59,803 bases of DNA from Bacteroidales bacterium M5 (lineage in GTDB: Bacteria > Bacteroidota > Bacteroidia > Bacteroidales > Muribaculaceae), in assembly GCA_001689535.1 (NCBI GenBank), contig LUJP01000076.1, positions 1-59,803 on the forward strand, read 5' to 3'. The notes beneath the pieces are model-generated. The model searched no databases. It saw nothing but the letters and a program-made list of their open reading frames with translations, and was not told where the DNA came from. Shown one piece after another: positions 1-8,501 of the stretch (the first letter of the stretch is position 1; each line of letters starts with the position of its first letter). A program made the position numbers and the translations under genes.

Positions 1-233
1 CATCGGCGCGTCCGCTGAATTGTTACTCTAAAATCAAGCTTCCGCGTACCCCCTCGCATCCCCTATGAGACATGGCAATGGCTATGTGGGACGCTACAAG
101 CGGTTGAAACTTAGAAACAGCCAGGGGGAAATGTTATTTTGGGGATTTACGGGCTGGAGAGTCAGATGAGGATGATAATAGAAGAATGTCAAGGGGCTCT
201 TTGCTGCATGAGGCTTATTGGCGCTCTTTCTTT

Positions 234-1025
234 TCAGGCGGCTGCAGCGGCCGCTATGTGGAGTGGGAGGATGCGGGGATGAGGGATTCTCAGGAAGGTT
301 GATGACGTAAGGGACTTTACGGTCCCTTCAGACTCTACCGACTTGTATACGAGAGGGTGATTTATGTGATTTATGGGGGATATGAGATGGGATGGTGAGG
401 GGGCGGATTTTCCGATGGGATTGGCTCGTAGGTGGGATTCGACGGCGGCGAAGGACGGGAGTGTGAGCCAACGGGAACCGAAGTGACCGCGGGAGGCGAG
501 GCTGAATTCGTAGGCGAACATTGGGTTGCGGTCGTGGTCGACATGGCCGTGGATGATGATTACGGAACCGGGAGCATCGGCTACGGCCGGGAAGAGGTAT
601 TGGCGAAGATGGCCGGTGATGTTGCAGGCCCAGTTGTGGCCGTAACGGTCGGCGTTGAGGAGGAGGAGCTGCTGGGTGGAGTGGCCGCGAGTGTGGGCGG
701 GGTTGTAGGAGGCTAAGGGGTGTGAACGAGGTATGACGCGGCAACGGGCGCGGGCCTGACTGAGTTTCTGGTCAAGAACGAGGGTCGAGGCGTGTAGGTT
801 TATGCGGGTTGAGAGCCAGGCGAGGTAGTCGACGAGAAAATTGGGGAGGTCGGGGGAAGAGGGGTCATCGTCATCAATGTAGATGCGGATTGAACCGGTG
901 GCATTTCGCTGGCGTTCGAGAGCGCGCAGGACGAAGAGCTGACGCCTGTTTAGGGTCAGTGAGGTCCTGCGGAGGTAGTCCCAGCCGTAGGGGGCGCGCC
1001 ATGTTTTAGCTTTCGTTGCCATCAA
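234..1025 (-). CDS. Uncharacterised protein
   Basis: I do not recognise this 263-residue protein. The codon choice is typical of the flanking housekeeping genes, and no competing long frame makes sense, so it is probably real. It is rich in His, Arg and Leu, has an acidic run of four Asp near residue 52, and ends in a run of alanines. No signal peptide or membrane segment is visible. A second ATG lies at 1022. A perfect -7 box on the same strand (1030-1037) sits only a few bases before these starts, so the mRNA may have almost no leader. The gene stands alone and is separated by about 290 bp from the polysaccharide operon. The C-terminal third looks poorly conserved in character and could be read-through sequence. 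Confidence 0.5.
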   Translation of the reverse strand: MMATKAKTWRAPYGWDYLRRTSLTLNRRQLFVLRALERQRNATGSIRIYIDDDDPSSPDLPNFLVDYLAWLSTRINLHASTLVLDQKLSQARARCRVIPRSHPLASYNPAHTRGHSTQQLLLLNADRYGHNWACNITGHLRQYLFPAVADAPGSVIIIHGHVDHDRNPMFAYEFSLASRGHFGSRWLTLPSFAAVESHLRANPIGKSAPSPSHLISPINHINHPLVYKSVESEGTVKSLTSSTFLRIPHPRILPLHIAAAAAA

Positions 1026-1029
1026 CGGG

Positions 1030-1037
1030 CAAAGATA
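1030..1037 (-). promoter_or_regulatory. -7 box for the 234-1025 gene
   Basis: On the minus strand this reads TATCTTTG, an exact match to the Bacteroidetes -7 consensus TAnnTTTG. It ends five bases before the ATG at 1025, so transcription would begin at or near the start codon. I see no TTTG element at the expected -33 distance, so the call rests on the -7 box alone. Confidence 0.35.
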
Positions 1038-1262
1038 GTGGTTGAGAGGGGATTTTGGGTGCTAATCTGCGGGAATGAATGGAAGTGATTGGGAGAAATG
1101 GGAATAATGGGAGAGATTGAGTGGATAATTGTTTGTTGGGGTAGCTGAGATAGCTGATTTAGCTGGGATAGCTGGGGCGGCTTATTTATATGGGGGGATG
1201 GGACTTATGTTATTAATGTTACTGATGATTGGATTTGTGAGTGCGTTGTCCTATGGATGAAG
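1038..1262. other. Low-complexity purine-rich spacer with short tandem repeats
   Basis: No gene is seen here. The stretch is dominated by G/A-rich words such as GGGAGAAATGGGAATAATGG. Between about 1142 and 1174 the hexamer TAGCTG recurs four times at roughly 10-base spacing, followed by further near-repetitive sequence. It separates the single gene on the left from the end of the polysaccharide operon. Confidence 0.5.
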
Positions 1263-1295
1263 AAAGGCCGCTTCGCGAGGTGCGGAGCGGCCTTT
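1263..1295 (-). terminator. Rho-independent terminator of the polysaccharide operon
   Basis: A perfect 10-bp stem (AAAGGCCGCT pairing with AGCGGCCTTT) encloses a 13-base loop. It lies 23 bp beyond the stop of the last glycosyltransferase gene on the minus strand. The stem begins and ends in A/T runs, so it could work in both directions. It marks a clear end to the operon that starts at 12602. Confidence 0.8.
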
Positions 1296-1317
1296 TATAG
1301 TAGGTTATATTGTTTTA

Positions 1318-2085
1318 TTATTTTCTGTATTTGAAATATGAAATAAAGGCCCAGCAAAGCAGATAATAGGCGCTTGGTATCAGACCAAGCTTCTCCACTT
1401 TATAAAGAACATTCCACTGCGGCTTGATGACTTTGCTTTTATTTCCTGTCACAGATGATTTTCTCATTCGATAATCGACCAGAATCTCCGGATTTCCATA
1501 ACCATAGGAAATATCCTTGAACATTTTGAGCCAATATACATAATCGTCTCTCATGCTACCCAAATCTTCATTAAATAAGATTTTTGGCGTTTTTGAAGTA
1601 TCATATATCGCCGTAGAAGGGAATATCGGACATGTCTTTAACAACGACTTATAATTAACCTTTTCAGGGACAAGAAAAGGTTTTAAAAGTTCTTCCTTGG
1701 TATTTTCGTCTATTCTGCGATAGGATGAAAAAACTAATGGCGCCTCTTTCTTATGAAGAAACGCCATTTGTTTTTCTAAAAATTCCGGATGCCATATATC
1801 GTCTGAATCAAGGAATGCGATATATCGTCCTTTTGCTTCCTTTAGAGCTATATTCCGTGCTCCGGATGACCCTCGATTCTGCTTACTTTCAATCAATTTA
1901 ATCCTGGAATCATGAGTATATTTTTTGACTTCCATTATACCTGCTCCCCCATCAGGAGAGCAATCATCCACTATAATCATCTCCCAGTCCCTATAAGACT
2001 GTGCCAATACACTCTGTATAGTTTCGCCTACAAATGCAGCGCCTTTATACATGGGAGTAATAATTGAAACTAAATTATTTTCCAT
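1318..2085 (-). CDS. Family 2 glycosyltransferase
   Basis: This is a 255-residue GT-A glycosyltransferase that should transfer a nucleotide-activated sugar to a lipid-linked repeat unit on the cytoplasmic face of the inner membrane. The N-terminal nucleotide-binding strand (VSIITPMYKG), the VDD motif near residue 41 and the DSDD metal-binding motif near residue 94 are all present. The short hydrophobic C-terminus may contact the membrane. It is the last gene of the operon, and its start touches the stop of the next upstream gene, which suggests translational coupling. The sugar and linkage cannot be read from sequence. It is AT-rich compared with the housekeeping genes. Confidence 0.9.
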   Translation of the reverse strand: MENNLVSIITPMYKGAAFVGETIQSVLAQSYRDWEMIIVDDCSPDGGAGIMEVKKYTHDSRIKLIESKQNRGSSGARNIALKEAKGRYIAFLDSDDIWHPEFLEKQMAFLHKKEAPLVFSSYRRIDENTKEELLKPFLVPEKVNYKSLLKTCPIFPSTAIYDTSKTPKILFNEDLGSMRDDYVYWLKMFKDISYGYGNPEILVDYRMRKSSVTGNKSKVIKPQWNVLYKVEKLGLIPSAYYLLCWAFISYFKYRK

Positions 2086-3014
2086 TATTTTTTGATTTTT
2101 GTCCTTATTTTATTTATATCTATACCAAATACGAAAAAAGCATACCCAAGGAAATATTTATTTAACTGGAAATATTTGATATGTTTAGTACTAAAGGTTA
2201 AAAGATGTCTAACTCTGTCATTCCAACTATATCGTTTGACATCAAAATAATTTTCAATCCAATAAACCCGTTTTTGAATTTTTTTCCTACTGCGTAGAAA
2301 TAGATTGGATTCTGCCAGATATTGTTTTTGTCCAAATTTAATTCTCTTCCGTGTAAGGCTTTCAGGGACAAAATCGTTTATAACAATTGATGGTATATCA
2401 AGGAAATATATCTGATCAGACTCACAAAGGATATTAAAGAAAAAATCGAAATCCTCTAAAATTGAACGGCTTTCGTCAAAGCGTACTCTCCCGATTAAAT
2501 CTCGTCTTAACAATACTTCCCCACTTCCGGAGCAAAAAAATTTATGTCCTAAAATTTCATCAAAATTATTTATTTTATACAATCGTTCCTGAACTTCAGT
2601 CATCTTACCCCAAAGAGGCCTGTAATCAAATTCAAGAGTATTGCGAGTAAGGAAAAGTCTTGGAAAGAATGTAAACGGCAATTTTTTCGAGATGCAGGTC
2701 TCAACAATCACTTTGAAATCTTTAGTAACAAAATCGTCGGAATCAATAAAAAAGATATAATTACCCTTTGCATGTTCGATTCCAAGATTTCGTGCACTTG
2801 AAACGCCTCCATTCGTCTTCTTCAGCAATCGAATCGCGTCATTCGATTCCGCATAACTCTGGCAAATTAGAGCAGAACTGTCAGTAGAACCATCATCTAT
2901 TAATAAGATTTCCCAATTAGGTAAATTCAGATTAACTATACTATTGATGCATCGAGCAATAAATTTTTCAGCGTTATAAACCGGAATTATTATCGAAAGT
3001 TCCAGATTATTCAT
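2085..3014 (-). CDS. Family 2 glycosyltransferase
   Basis: This 309-residue protein is a second GT2 enzyme, with the IIIPVYNAEKFI opening, the LIDDGSTD motif near residue 39 and the FIDSDD metal-binding motif near residue 92. The C-terminal 200 residues are basic and aromatic and lack clear transmembrane helices. That half is the acceptor-specific part in this family. It overlaps the upstream polymerase gene by four bases (ATGA) and the downstream glycosyltransferase by one. It is therefore an integral part of the polysaccharide operon. Donor and acceptor are unknown. Confidence 0.9.
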   Translation of the reverse strand: MNNLELSIIIPVYNAEKFIARCINSIVNLNLPNWEILLIDDGSTDSSALICQSYAESNDAIRLLKKTNGGVSSARNLGIEHAKGNYIFFIDSDDFVTKDFKVIVETCISKKLPFTFFPRLFLTRNTLEFDYRPLWGKMTEVQERLYKINNFDEILGHKFFCSGSGEVLLRRDLIGRVRFDESRSILEDFDFFFNILCESDQIYFLDIPSIVINDFVPESLTRKRIKFGQKQYLAESNLFLRSRKKIQKRVYWIENYFDVKRYSWNDRVRHLLTFSTKHIKYFQLNKYFLGYAFFVFGIDINKIRTKIKK

Positions 3015-4114
3015 AAAATAGAAAAAGTTTCGTAAATCACAGAGTTATATAGATACTCCTTTTCAGGAAGGACAATCACTTTCATAAGGAATAGTGTGAT
3101 TGGAATAAATATTGAAACGGTAAATTCCAAATTCTTCTTTTTATGCAGTAATGTAGTCCAATATAGGAATAGGGGAAAAACAGATAATAAGACAAATATA
3201 TACCCCAATCTATCAAGAATTATATTCTGAATAGACATCAGACGTAACATATAACAAATTATTCCTATTTTATATAATCTTTTTTCTTTAGGTGTATGGG
3301 GGCCAGTTAGAAAACGTGTAGAGCGATAATACAAAGGGAACAAAATGAGTTTGGGGATCATACCTATAATTCCTATGGATTGATTGAAACTACCCTCCAA
3401 AAGGTGAGTATATATTCCAGGAATAAAACCGTTTAGAACATCAAAGAGAAAATTTATTATTCCGCTTCCTCCAATGGTTAATAACAAAGAGACTATTAAT
3501 AGAATTCTGCATAGTTGTTTATGAATATTTATCCTATTGGAGTTAAAGACTATCAAAATAAGTGCAAACCAGCTTGATGCATGAAATAAACTTCCAAATA
3601 TAATTAGAATCAAAAAACGTAAACGGCCGTGTCTATCATTAAGACATAATGCAGCATATGTAATAATATAAGTTGCGACTGATTGCCGCAAACCATTCAA
3701 CTGATTATTAAAAAGATTGGAAACACAAAAATATAGCAGTATAAAAATGAAAATATATCGATTATTCAGCTTATAGCATGTAAGGAAGAAGAATAGAAAT
3801 GAAATTGCATAAAATATGAAGTATAGCCCTTGGGGAGGCCAATCCATCTTATGGTATATTTCAACTATTTTGGCAAATAAAAATTCATTCTTATTATAAA
3901 AAAGACCAACGTCACCTGTTGTAAAAGTATCCATGTAGGAAAAATAGTCTGTTCCGGAAGCATATTGGCTGCCACACACTATTAACCAAGGAATAGCCAA
4001 TGTTAATGAAAAAAGCATATATGGCATTACGCCATACTTCTTTAAATTTTCCCAAACATTACCTTCAGCAGAGCTGACAATTAATGAATATAACAGAAGA
4101 AGTGTATATGTCAC
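3011..4114 (-). CDS. EpsG-like polysaccharide polymerase (Wzy role)
   Basis: This is a 367-residue polytopic membrane protein with about ten hydrophobic segments. The early stretch ending in GTDYFSYMDTF resembles the 'D-Y-x-x-Y' region typical of the EpsG family. EpsG/Wzy proteins polymerise lipid-linked repeat units on the outer face of the inner membrane. It is the only candidate polymerase in the operon, which also has a flippase and several glycosyltransferases, so this role fits the context. It overlaps both neighbours by four bases. Wzy-type proteins diverge quickly, so the family call comes from topology and the short motif rather than strong similarity. Confidence 0.75.
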   Translation of the reverse strand: MTYTLLLLYSLIVSSAEGNVWENLKKYGVMPYMLFSLTLAIPWLIVCGSQYASGTDYFSYMDTFTTGDVGLFYNKNEFLFAKIVEIYHKMDWPPQGLYFIFYAISFLFFFLTCYKLNNRYIFIFILLYFCVSNLFNNQLNGLRQSVATYIITYAALCLNDRHGRLRFLILIIFGSLFHASSWFALILIVFNSNRINIHKQLCRILLIVSLLLTIGGSGIINFLFDVLNGFIPGIYTHLLEGSFNQSIGIIGMIPKLILFPLYYRSTRFLTGPHTPKEKRLYKIGIICYMLRLMSIQNIILDRLGYIFVLLSVFPLFLYWTTLLHKKKNLEFTVSIFIPITLFLMKVIVLPEKEYLYNSVIYETFSIL

Positions 4115-4914
4115 TTATTGTAAGTATCTGAATGTTTACGAAATCTGTCAAGGAATAGCTTTACTTGCTTTACCATTTTGGAAGGAAGCAACTCTTTCAA
4201 TCTTCTCCTAATTCGAATTTCCGTCATTTTCATGGACGTAACCCATTCCAATTTCTTTTTATCTCTCATCCCTTGGATAAGCAAGTGCTCTCTAATAAGC
4301 GAAGACTGATTTTTAAGTGAAATGCTTTCTTCCGGATTCATGTCATACACAGAGATATATTCATCAATATACCTAAATTCCACACCCTGTTTTACCGCAT
4401 TATAAAATAAATTATAATCTGCAGCAATTGGAAAATTTAAACAATATGGATGATATTTGTGATATGAGACAGCAATAAAAGCGGACTGATGTGGAAAAGG
4501 CATGCCCTTTGATAGATACCCTAGTTCTAAAGCTTTCTTTGGAATAAGCATAGACTCTACTGATTCAATCCAATTTCCATAAATAATTATTGGAGTGCCT
4601 CTGAGATTAGAAAAACAATTCTCAATCACATTAGTAGATGCGAAACGGTCCCCGGAATTCATGAAGTTGATGTAATCCCCAGTGGCGGCTGCGATACCTT
4701 TGTTCATGGCATCGTAAATTCCTTTGTCCGGCTCACTGATCCAATAGGCAACTCGACCGGCATACTTTTTAATTATGTCGACAGTGCCATCAGTTGAGCC
4801 GCCATCAATTATAATGTACTCGACATCAGGATACGTCTGATTGAGAACCGAAAGCATCGTTTCTTCAATGGTATCGACAGAATTATAACAAACTGTTACG
4901 ACGGATATTTTCAT
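4111..4914 (-). CDS. Family 2 glycosyltransferase (WcaA/WcaE-like)
   Basis: This 267-residue GT2 enzyme opens with ISVVTVCYNSVDTIEETMLS, has IDGGSTDGT in the nucleotide-binding site, and carries the ISEPDKGIYDAMNKGI segment typical of the colanic-acid-type subfamily. NSGD replaces the usual DxD. The N-terminal third is clearly richer in G+C than the rest of the gene, as if the gene were mosaic. It overlaps both neighbours by four bases, so it is translationally coupled within the operon. Its sugar specificity is not predictable. Confidence 0.9.
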   Translation of the reverse strand: MKISVVTVCYNSVDTIEETMLSVLNQTYPDVEYIIIDGGSTDGTVDIIKKYAGRVAYWISEPDKGIYDAMNKGIAAATGDYINFMNSGDRFASTNVIENCFSNLRGTPIIIYGNWIESVESMLIPKKALELGYLSKGMPFPHQSAFIAVSYHKYHPYCLNFPIAADYNLFYNAVKQGVEFRYIDEYISVYDMNPEESISLKNQSSLIREHLLIQGMRDKKKLEWVTSMKMTEIRIRRRLKELLPSKMVKQVKLFLDRFRKHSDTYNK

Positions 4915-5558
4915 GATTTATTCAATTGTTTTAAGACCCTACACGGATTTCCGCCTGCGATGCAATCCGGAGGAATAGATTTAGTTACCACACTTCCGGC
5001 AGCAATGATAGAACGCGCTCCTACAGTAACGCCTTTTAATATTATACTGCGGGTACCTATAAACGCATTATCTTCAATTGTGATGGGAGCCGATTTTGCA
5101 GATGTACTATCTTCAATTATCTCGTTTTTAGCATCTAGAACTAACCCAGCTCTGATTTTCCAATCAAGATTATGGGCATCTGTATCCATAATAATACAGC
5201 CTGCACCGATATTTACGTAGTTACCAATAGTTATTTTTTCTTTTGCCCAAAGACATGAAGATGAAATTCCCGAATTATCGCCTATAGATATTCGGGCATC
5301 TTTTGCAGCATATATCTGACCTCGTTTATTACGCGACAGCGGATTTATCCCTCCTCCTGAAGTAAACGTAAAATCATTTCCAATATCAACCCTAGCATCT
5401 TGCCCAAGAGTCACATATAAACAATTATAAATTCGTAAACGCTTACCAAAGTTTACACCAATAGAGCTAAATAGTACTCTATTATACATGATAAAAAATT
5501 TATATATGATTTTATTAGGTATTCTTGAAATCTTACGGATGGCGTTGTAGAATATCAT
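4911..5558 (-). CDS. Left-handed beta-helix acyltransferase (WcaB/WbbJ-like)
   Basis: This 215-residue protein has an N-terminal helical anchor followed by hexapeptide repeats (such as ISIGDNSGIS, ITIGNYVNIGAGCII, ITIEDNAFIGTRSIILKGVTVGARSIIAAGSVVTKS). It ends in the usual PPDCIAGGNPCRVL cap. Such enzymes transfer acetyl or other acyl groups from CoA to sugar hydroxyls. The catalytic His is probably in the 'DTDAHNLD' segment. It sits next to a second acyltransferase, so the glycan is probably acylated at two positions. It overlaps the downstream GT2 gene by four bases. Confidence 0.88.
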   Translation of the reverse strand: MIFYNAIRKISRIPNKIIYKFFIMYNRVLFSSIGVNFGKRLRIYNCLYVTLGQDARVDIGNDFTFTSGGGINPLSRNKRGQIYAAKDARISIGDNSGISSSCLWAKEKITIGNYVNIGAGCIIMDTDAHNLDWKIRAGLVLDAKNEIIEDSTSAKSAPITIEDNAFIGTRSIILKGVTVGARSIIAAGSVVTKSIPPDCIAGGNPCRVLKQLNKS

Positions 5559-5559
5559 T

Positions 5560-5964
5560 CTATTTATTTAAAAGAGATTCATGTTCGAAAATTTCTTGAG
5601 GAGAGAAACGTTGTCTTAATATTTTCGCAGGCACTCCTCCGGCAATAGAATATGGCGGAATGGATTTATTAACAACAGCTCCAGCCTCGATTACGCTGCC
5701 TTTCCCAATAGTCACTCCTTTAAGAATTGTAACATTCATCCCTATCCAATTATCCCCTTCAAATATTATGTCCAGATCATTTTCCGGTTTCTTCATGGTA
5801 TCATTTACTTCATCGATAAATTTTCCTATTAAATCAACCCTGTGGTCTCCTCCCCTTATGCTAACTTTGGGGCCAAATACCACATGGTTTCCTATTATTA
5901 TCTTACTTCTAGATGCTATCATATCTGCCCCATAACCAATATTGATATTGTCACCTAAATACAT
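5560..5964 (-). CDS. Hexapeptide O-acetyltransferase with frameshifted N-terminus
   Basis: The open frame from 5964 encodes 134 residues of left-handed beta-helix acetyltransferase, with the GGDHR catalytic-His segment, repeats like VTILKGVTIGKGSVIEAGAVVNKS and the PPYSIAGGVPAKIL cap. It starts abruptly inside the fold. In the same frame upstream, to about 6062, there is a further family-like stretch (IFHYIKKICYVWKECLFF then PVDSTFTYGN) but no start codon. An ATG at 6085 overlaps the previous stop as ATGA and reads MIVDLVEIF, and would join this frame if one base were removed from the A5 run at 6059-6063. So the natural gene is probably 5560-6085 with a one-base frameshift. The listed protein may be non-functional or may start internally. 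Confidence 0.75.
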   Translation of the reverse strand: MYLGDNINIGYGADMIASRSKIIIGNHVVFGPKVSIRGGDHRVDLIGKFIDEVNDTMKKPENDLDIIFEGDNWIGMNVTILKGVTIGKGSVIEAGAVVNKSIPPYSIAGGVPAKILRQRFSPQEIFEHESLLNK

Positions 5965-6081
5965 ATTTCCGTATGTAAACGTACTATCTACAGGGAAAAA
6001 AAGACATTCTTTCCATACGTAGCAAATCTTTTTTATATAATGGAATATATATTTTACGAAAAATCTCTACCAAATCTACAA

Positions 6082-7251
6082 TCATTGTATTTTCAATAGC
6101 GTTTCTATGTTGGTTTTGTAATCTTTATATCTCTCTTTCTCAAACGGCACAGTAGACTTTTTCAATGAAATATAATTTAATATTTTATCTGCCATATCAG
6201 AAATGGAACATATACTTCCTATTTCGTGAGATAATATTTCATGAGCAGACGGGAAATCATTACTAATTACAAATTTACCTAAAGCATTTGCCTCAAGGAA
6301 GACCATGGGACAAGCCTCGGACTCAGAAGTGCAGATATACAAATCGCAATCAGATAAGATTGAATATGGATTATCCTTAAATCCCATCATAATTACATTA
6401 TTTTCTACTCCATACTTTTTGATTTCCTCTAAAATTTTTTTCTCTTCTCTGCCCGACCCAACAATAAACCATACAAAATCGTCTCTATTTTCTTTGATTT
6501 TAGCGGCTATTGAAGGAATAAGATGAAATTGTTTAACAGGGTCAAGCCGACCAATTGAAACAAACTTATTATTTGAACTATATTTGAATAGACCAATCTC
6601 CTTCTTTGCTGCAAGTGCTTTGACCTTTTTAGGTTCAATAATATTATATATCACCTTAGATTTAATCTCACAATCAGGATACAACTTATCGAATGTTTGC
6701 TTTGCGCTCTGTGAAACGCATATTATTTCATCAATCCTCCTATATGATAACTTGAATGAATCAAAATTATAATTAGAATATAGGAGATTGCAATGTACCC
6801 AAGCAATCCGTTTCTTAGCAGACAAGTTTGCGACAAATCTAGTAGGCGCTCCTTCTTGGTAACCTACTACAATATCATATCCTTTTAATCGTTTGGACTT
6901 TGCTGCTATTTTCAAAATTAATTTTTCAAAATCAAAATTTATAAAATCGCAGATCTTCCTAATCAACCTGATAATAATGGCAATTATTTTATTTAATCCT
7001 CTAAATTCCCGAAAAGAACTAAACCAAAAATTAAGTATTTTATTTGTTTTAATCACATTATAATAAATAAATCTTGGTTTTAAGTAGCCAAAGGATGATA
7101 GCGCTAAGATATCAACCAGATAATCATAATTATCTATAGAAATCTGATTCAATAGATTCTCCAAAGACGTATTAGTTCCACCTAATTGAAAATCTGGAGT
7201 AACTATCAGTATTTTTTTTTTCTTATTTAAGATTATACAATCTTTTGTCAT
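6082..7251 (-). CDS. Family 4 glycosyltransferase
   Basis: This 389-residue GT-B enzyme has an N-terminal domain starting KKKILIVTPDFQLGGTNTSL, which includes the acceptor-side Gly-Gly motif. The C-terminal domain contains FVSIGRLDPVKQF and the E-x7-E-type segment around CTSESEACPMVFLEANALG that binds the nucleotide sugar. It is a retaining transferase acting at the cytoplasmic membrane face. The gene is markedly AT-rich. Its TGA stop overlaps an ATG (6085) that appears to be the true start of the frameshifted acetyltransferase. It follows another GT4 gene by 17 bp. Confidence 0.9.
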   Translation of the reverse strand: MTKDCIILNKKKKILIVTPDFQLGGTNTSLENLLNQISIDNYDYLVDILALSSFGYLKPRFIYYNVIKTNKILNFWFSSFREFRGLNKIIAIIIRLIRKICDFINFDFEKLILKIAAKSKRLKGYDIVVGYQEGAPTRFVANLSAKKRIAWVHCNLLYSNYNFDSFKLSYRRIDEIICVSQSAKQTFDKLYPDCEIKSKVIYNIIEPKKVKALAAKKEIGLFKYSSNNKFVSIGRLDPVKQFHLIPSIAAKIKENRDDFVWFIVGSGREEKKILEEIKKYGVENNVIMMGFKDNPYSILSDCDLYICTSESEACPMVFLEANALGKFVISNDFPSAHEILSHEIGSICSISDMADKILNYISLKKSTVPFEKERYKDYKTNIETLLKIQ

Positions 7252-7268
7252 AAATGCTACTATACTTT

Positions 7269-8501
7269 TTAAACCAAAGAATCACATATCTTTAAATAAT
7301 TAGTTACAAAGCTTTTAGTTGTAAAACGCGAACTGAATAACTTCTTATTTTCTTTCCTTGAAATGCCAAGTTTACCATCCAGTTTTTGCTTATATACTTT
7401 TAGAATTTCTTCAGCTGCTCCAATATTATTGCCATAAGGATAGAAATTTAATCCTGACGAATGAAAGTTCTTTTGAAAATAGAGATTACCGCCTGTCTGA
7501 GTCATAAGAATTGGAACCCCAACCCTTAGGGCCTCAAGAGCTATTAAATCAAAATATGTATCTTTATTAGGAAGAATAAAAAGATCTGATTGTTCCATTA
7601 AATCGTTCCCATAGTCAATCCATCCCAACTCAATCCATCTATTGTGATTTAAGCCTCTAATTGGTTCTTCTTTCCCAGCTATAACAAAATAAATATTATC
7701 ATTTGTATTTAGAGTCTTCTCCCCAATTTTTTTAAGTTCAGAGAAACCCTTTATTTCATTATGACGCCCGATATAGCTAACTATAAATGCATCTTTGGGA
7801 ATATTCAACATAGTTCGTATATCTAAGTGCTTTTTATGATAGTTCTCAGATATCCCAGTCGCACAGAACCTAAATTTTGAACCTTTTTTTTCAATATAAT
7901 CTTTTAAATATGGATTGGATTTATATACATCAATTGATTCTGGAACAGGAAAAATAATATAATTTGCGTGATTCCATGCCAAACTTTCTTTCTTTTCGAG
8001 TTTAGGGCGAATATAATTAGCCAACCATTTCCAAGGCGACATTCCTTCAACCAACTCATGTGCAAGAGGCTGAGGGCAATGGGTGGTTAATAAAAACAAA
8101 CAATTCCGATTTTCTTTTCTCAAAACATCGTTAAATACATATAGATGATATGAGATATGGAAATGTATAATATCAAAATCTCTATAATCAAAAGTAGGCT
8201 TTAACCTTGGCAAAAAGTCATAAGGTTTCCACGATGAAATATGTTTGATGAAAGGGACTATCTTTTTTAGGCTTTGTGGAATTAATCTTCCTAGATATTT
8301 TTTCATAGATTTATGCCCTTTTTCCTTTATAATATTTACATCTGGTTCAGATTTTGTTGATTCAATTAAATCTGACAAAAAATAAATACTATCAGTCGGA
8401 TGATAGGTTTGGATATAATTATATATATTATTCAAGTACCCACTAGGGCCTCCTGAATCTTTTAGAGGGATTTCATAATCCCAAATAAGGATTTTTTTCA
8501 T
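7269..8501 (-). CDS. Family 4-like glycosyltransferase
   Basis: This 410-residue GT-B protein starts MKKILIWDYEIPLKDSGGPS, with a glycine-rich acceptor-domain loop, and has a His-rich segment (DIIHFHISYHLY). The second domain has FIVSYIGRHNEIKGF and, near the C-terminus, LPNKDTYFDLIALEALRVGVPILMT, the nucleotide-sugar site. It overlaps the end of the upstream glf gene by four bases. The change from the G+C-rich glf to this AT-rich gene is sharp, so this is the boundary where the imported glycan-specific block begins. Sugar specificity is unknown. Confidence 0.87.
   Translation of the reverse strand: MKKILIWDYEIPLKDSGGPSGYLNNIYNYIQTYHPTDSIYFLSDLIESTKSEPDVNIIKEKGHKSMKKYLGRLIPQSLKKIVPFIKHISSWKPYDFLPRLKPTFDYRDFDIIHFHISYHLYVFNDVLRKENRNCLFLLTTHCPQPLAHELVEGMSPWKWLANYIRPKLEKKESLAWNHANYIIFPVPESIDVYKSNPYLKDYIEKKGSKFRFCATGISENYHKKHLDIRTMLNIPKDAFIVSYIGRHNEIKGFSELKKIGEKTLNTNDNIYFVIAGKEEPIRGLNHNRWIELGWIDYGNDLMEQSDLFILPNKDTYFDLIALEALRVGVPILMTQTGGNLYFQKNFHSSGLNFYPYGNNIGAAEEILKVYKQKLDGKLGISRKENKKLFSSRFTTKSFVTNYLKICDSLV

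Noticed and set aside
328..744. Minus-strand frame of 138 codons within the first gene
   Set aside because: It overlaps the 263-residue frame in another phase, is very rich in Pro, Arg and His, and looks like an artefact of G+C-biased codons.
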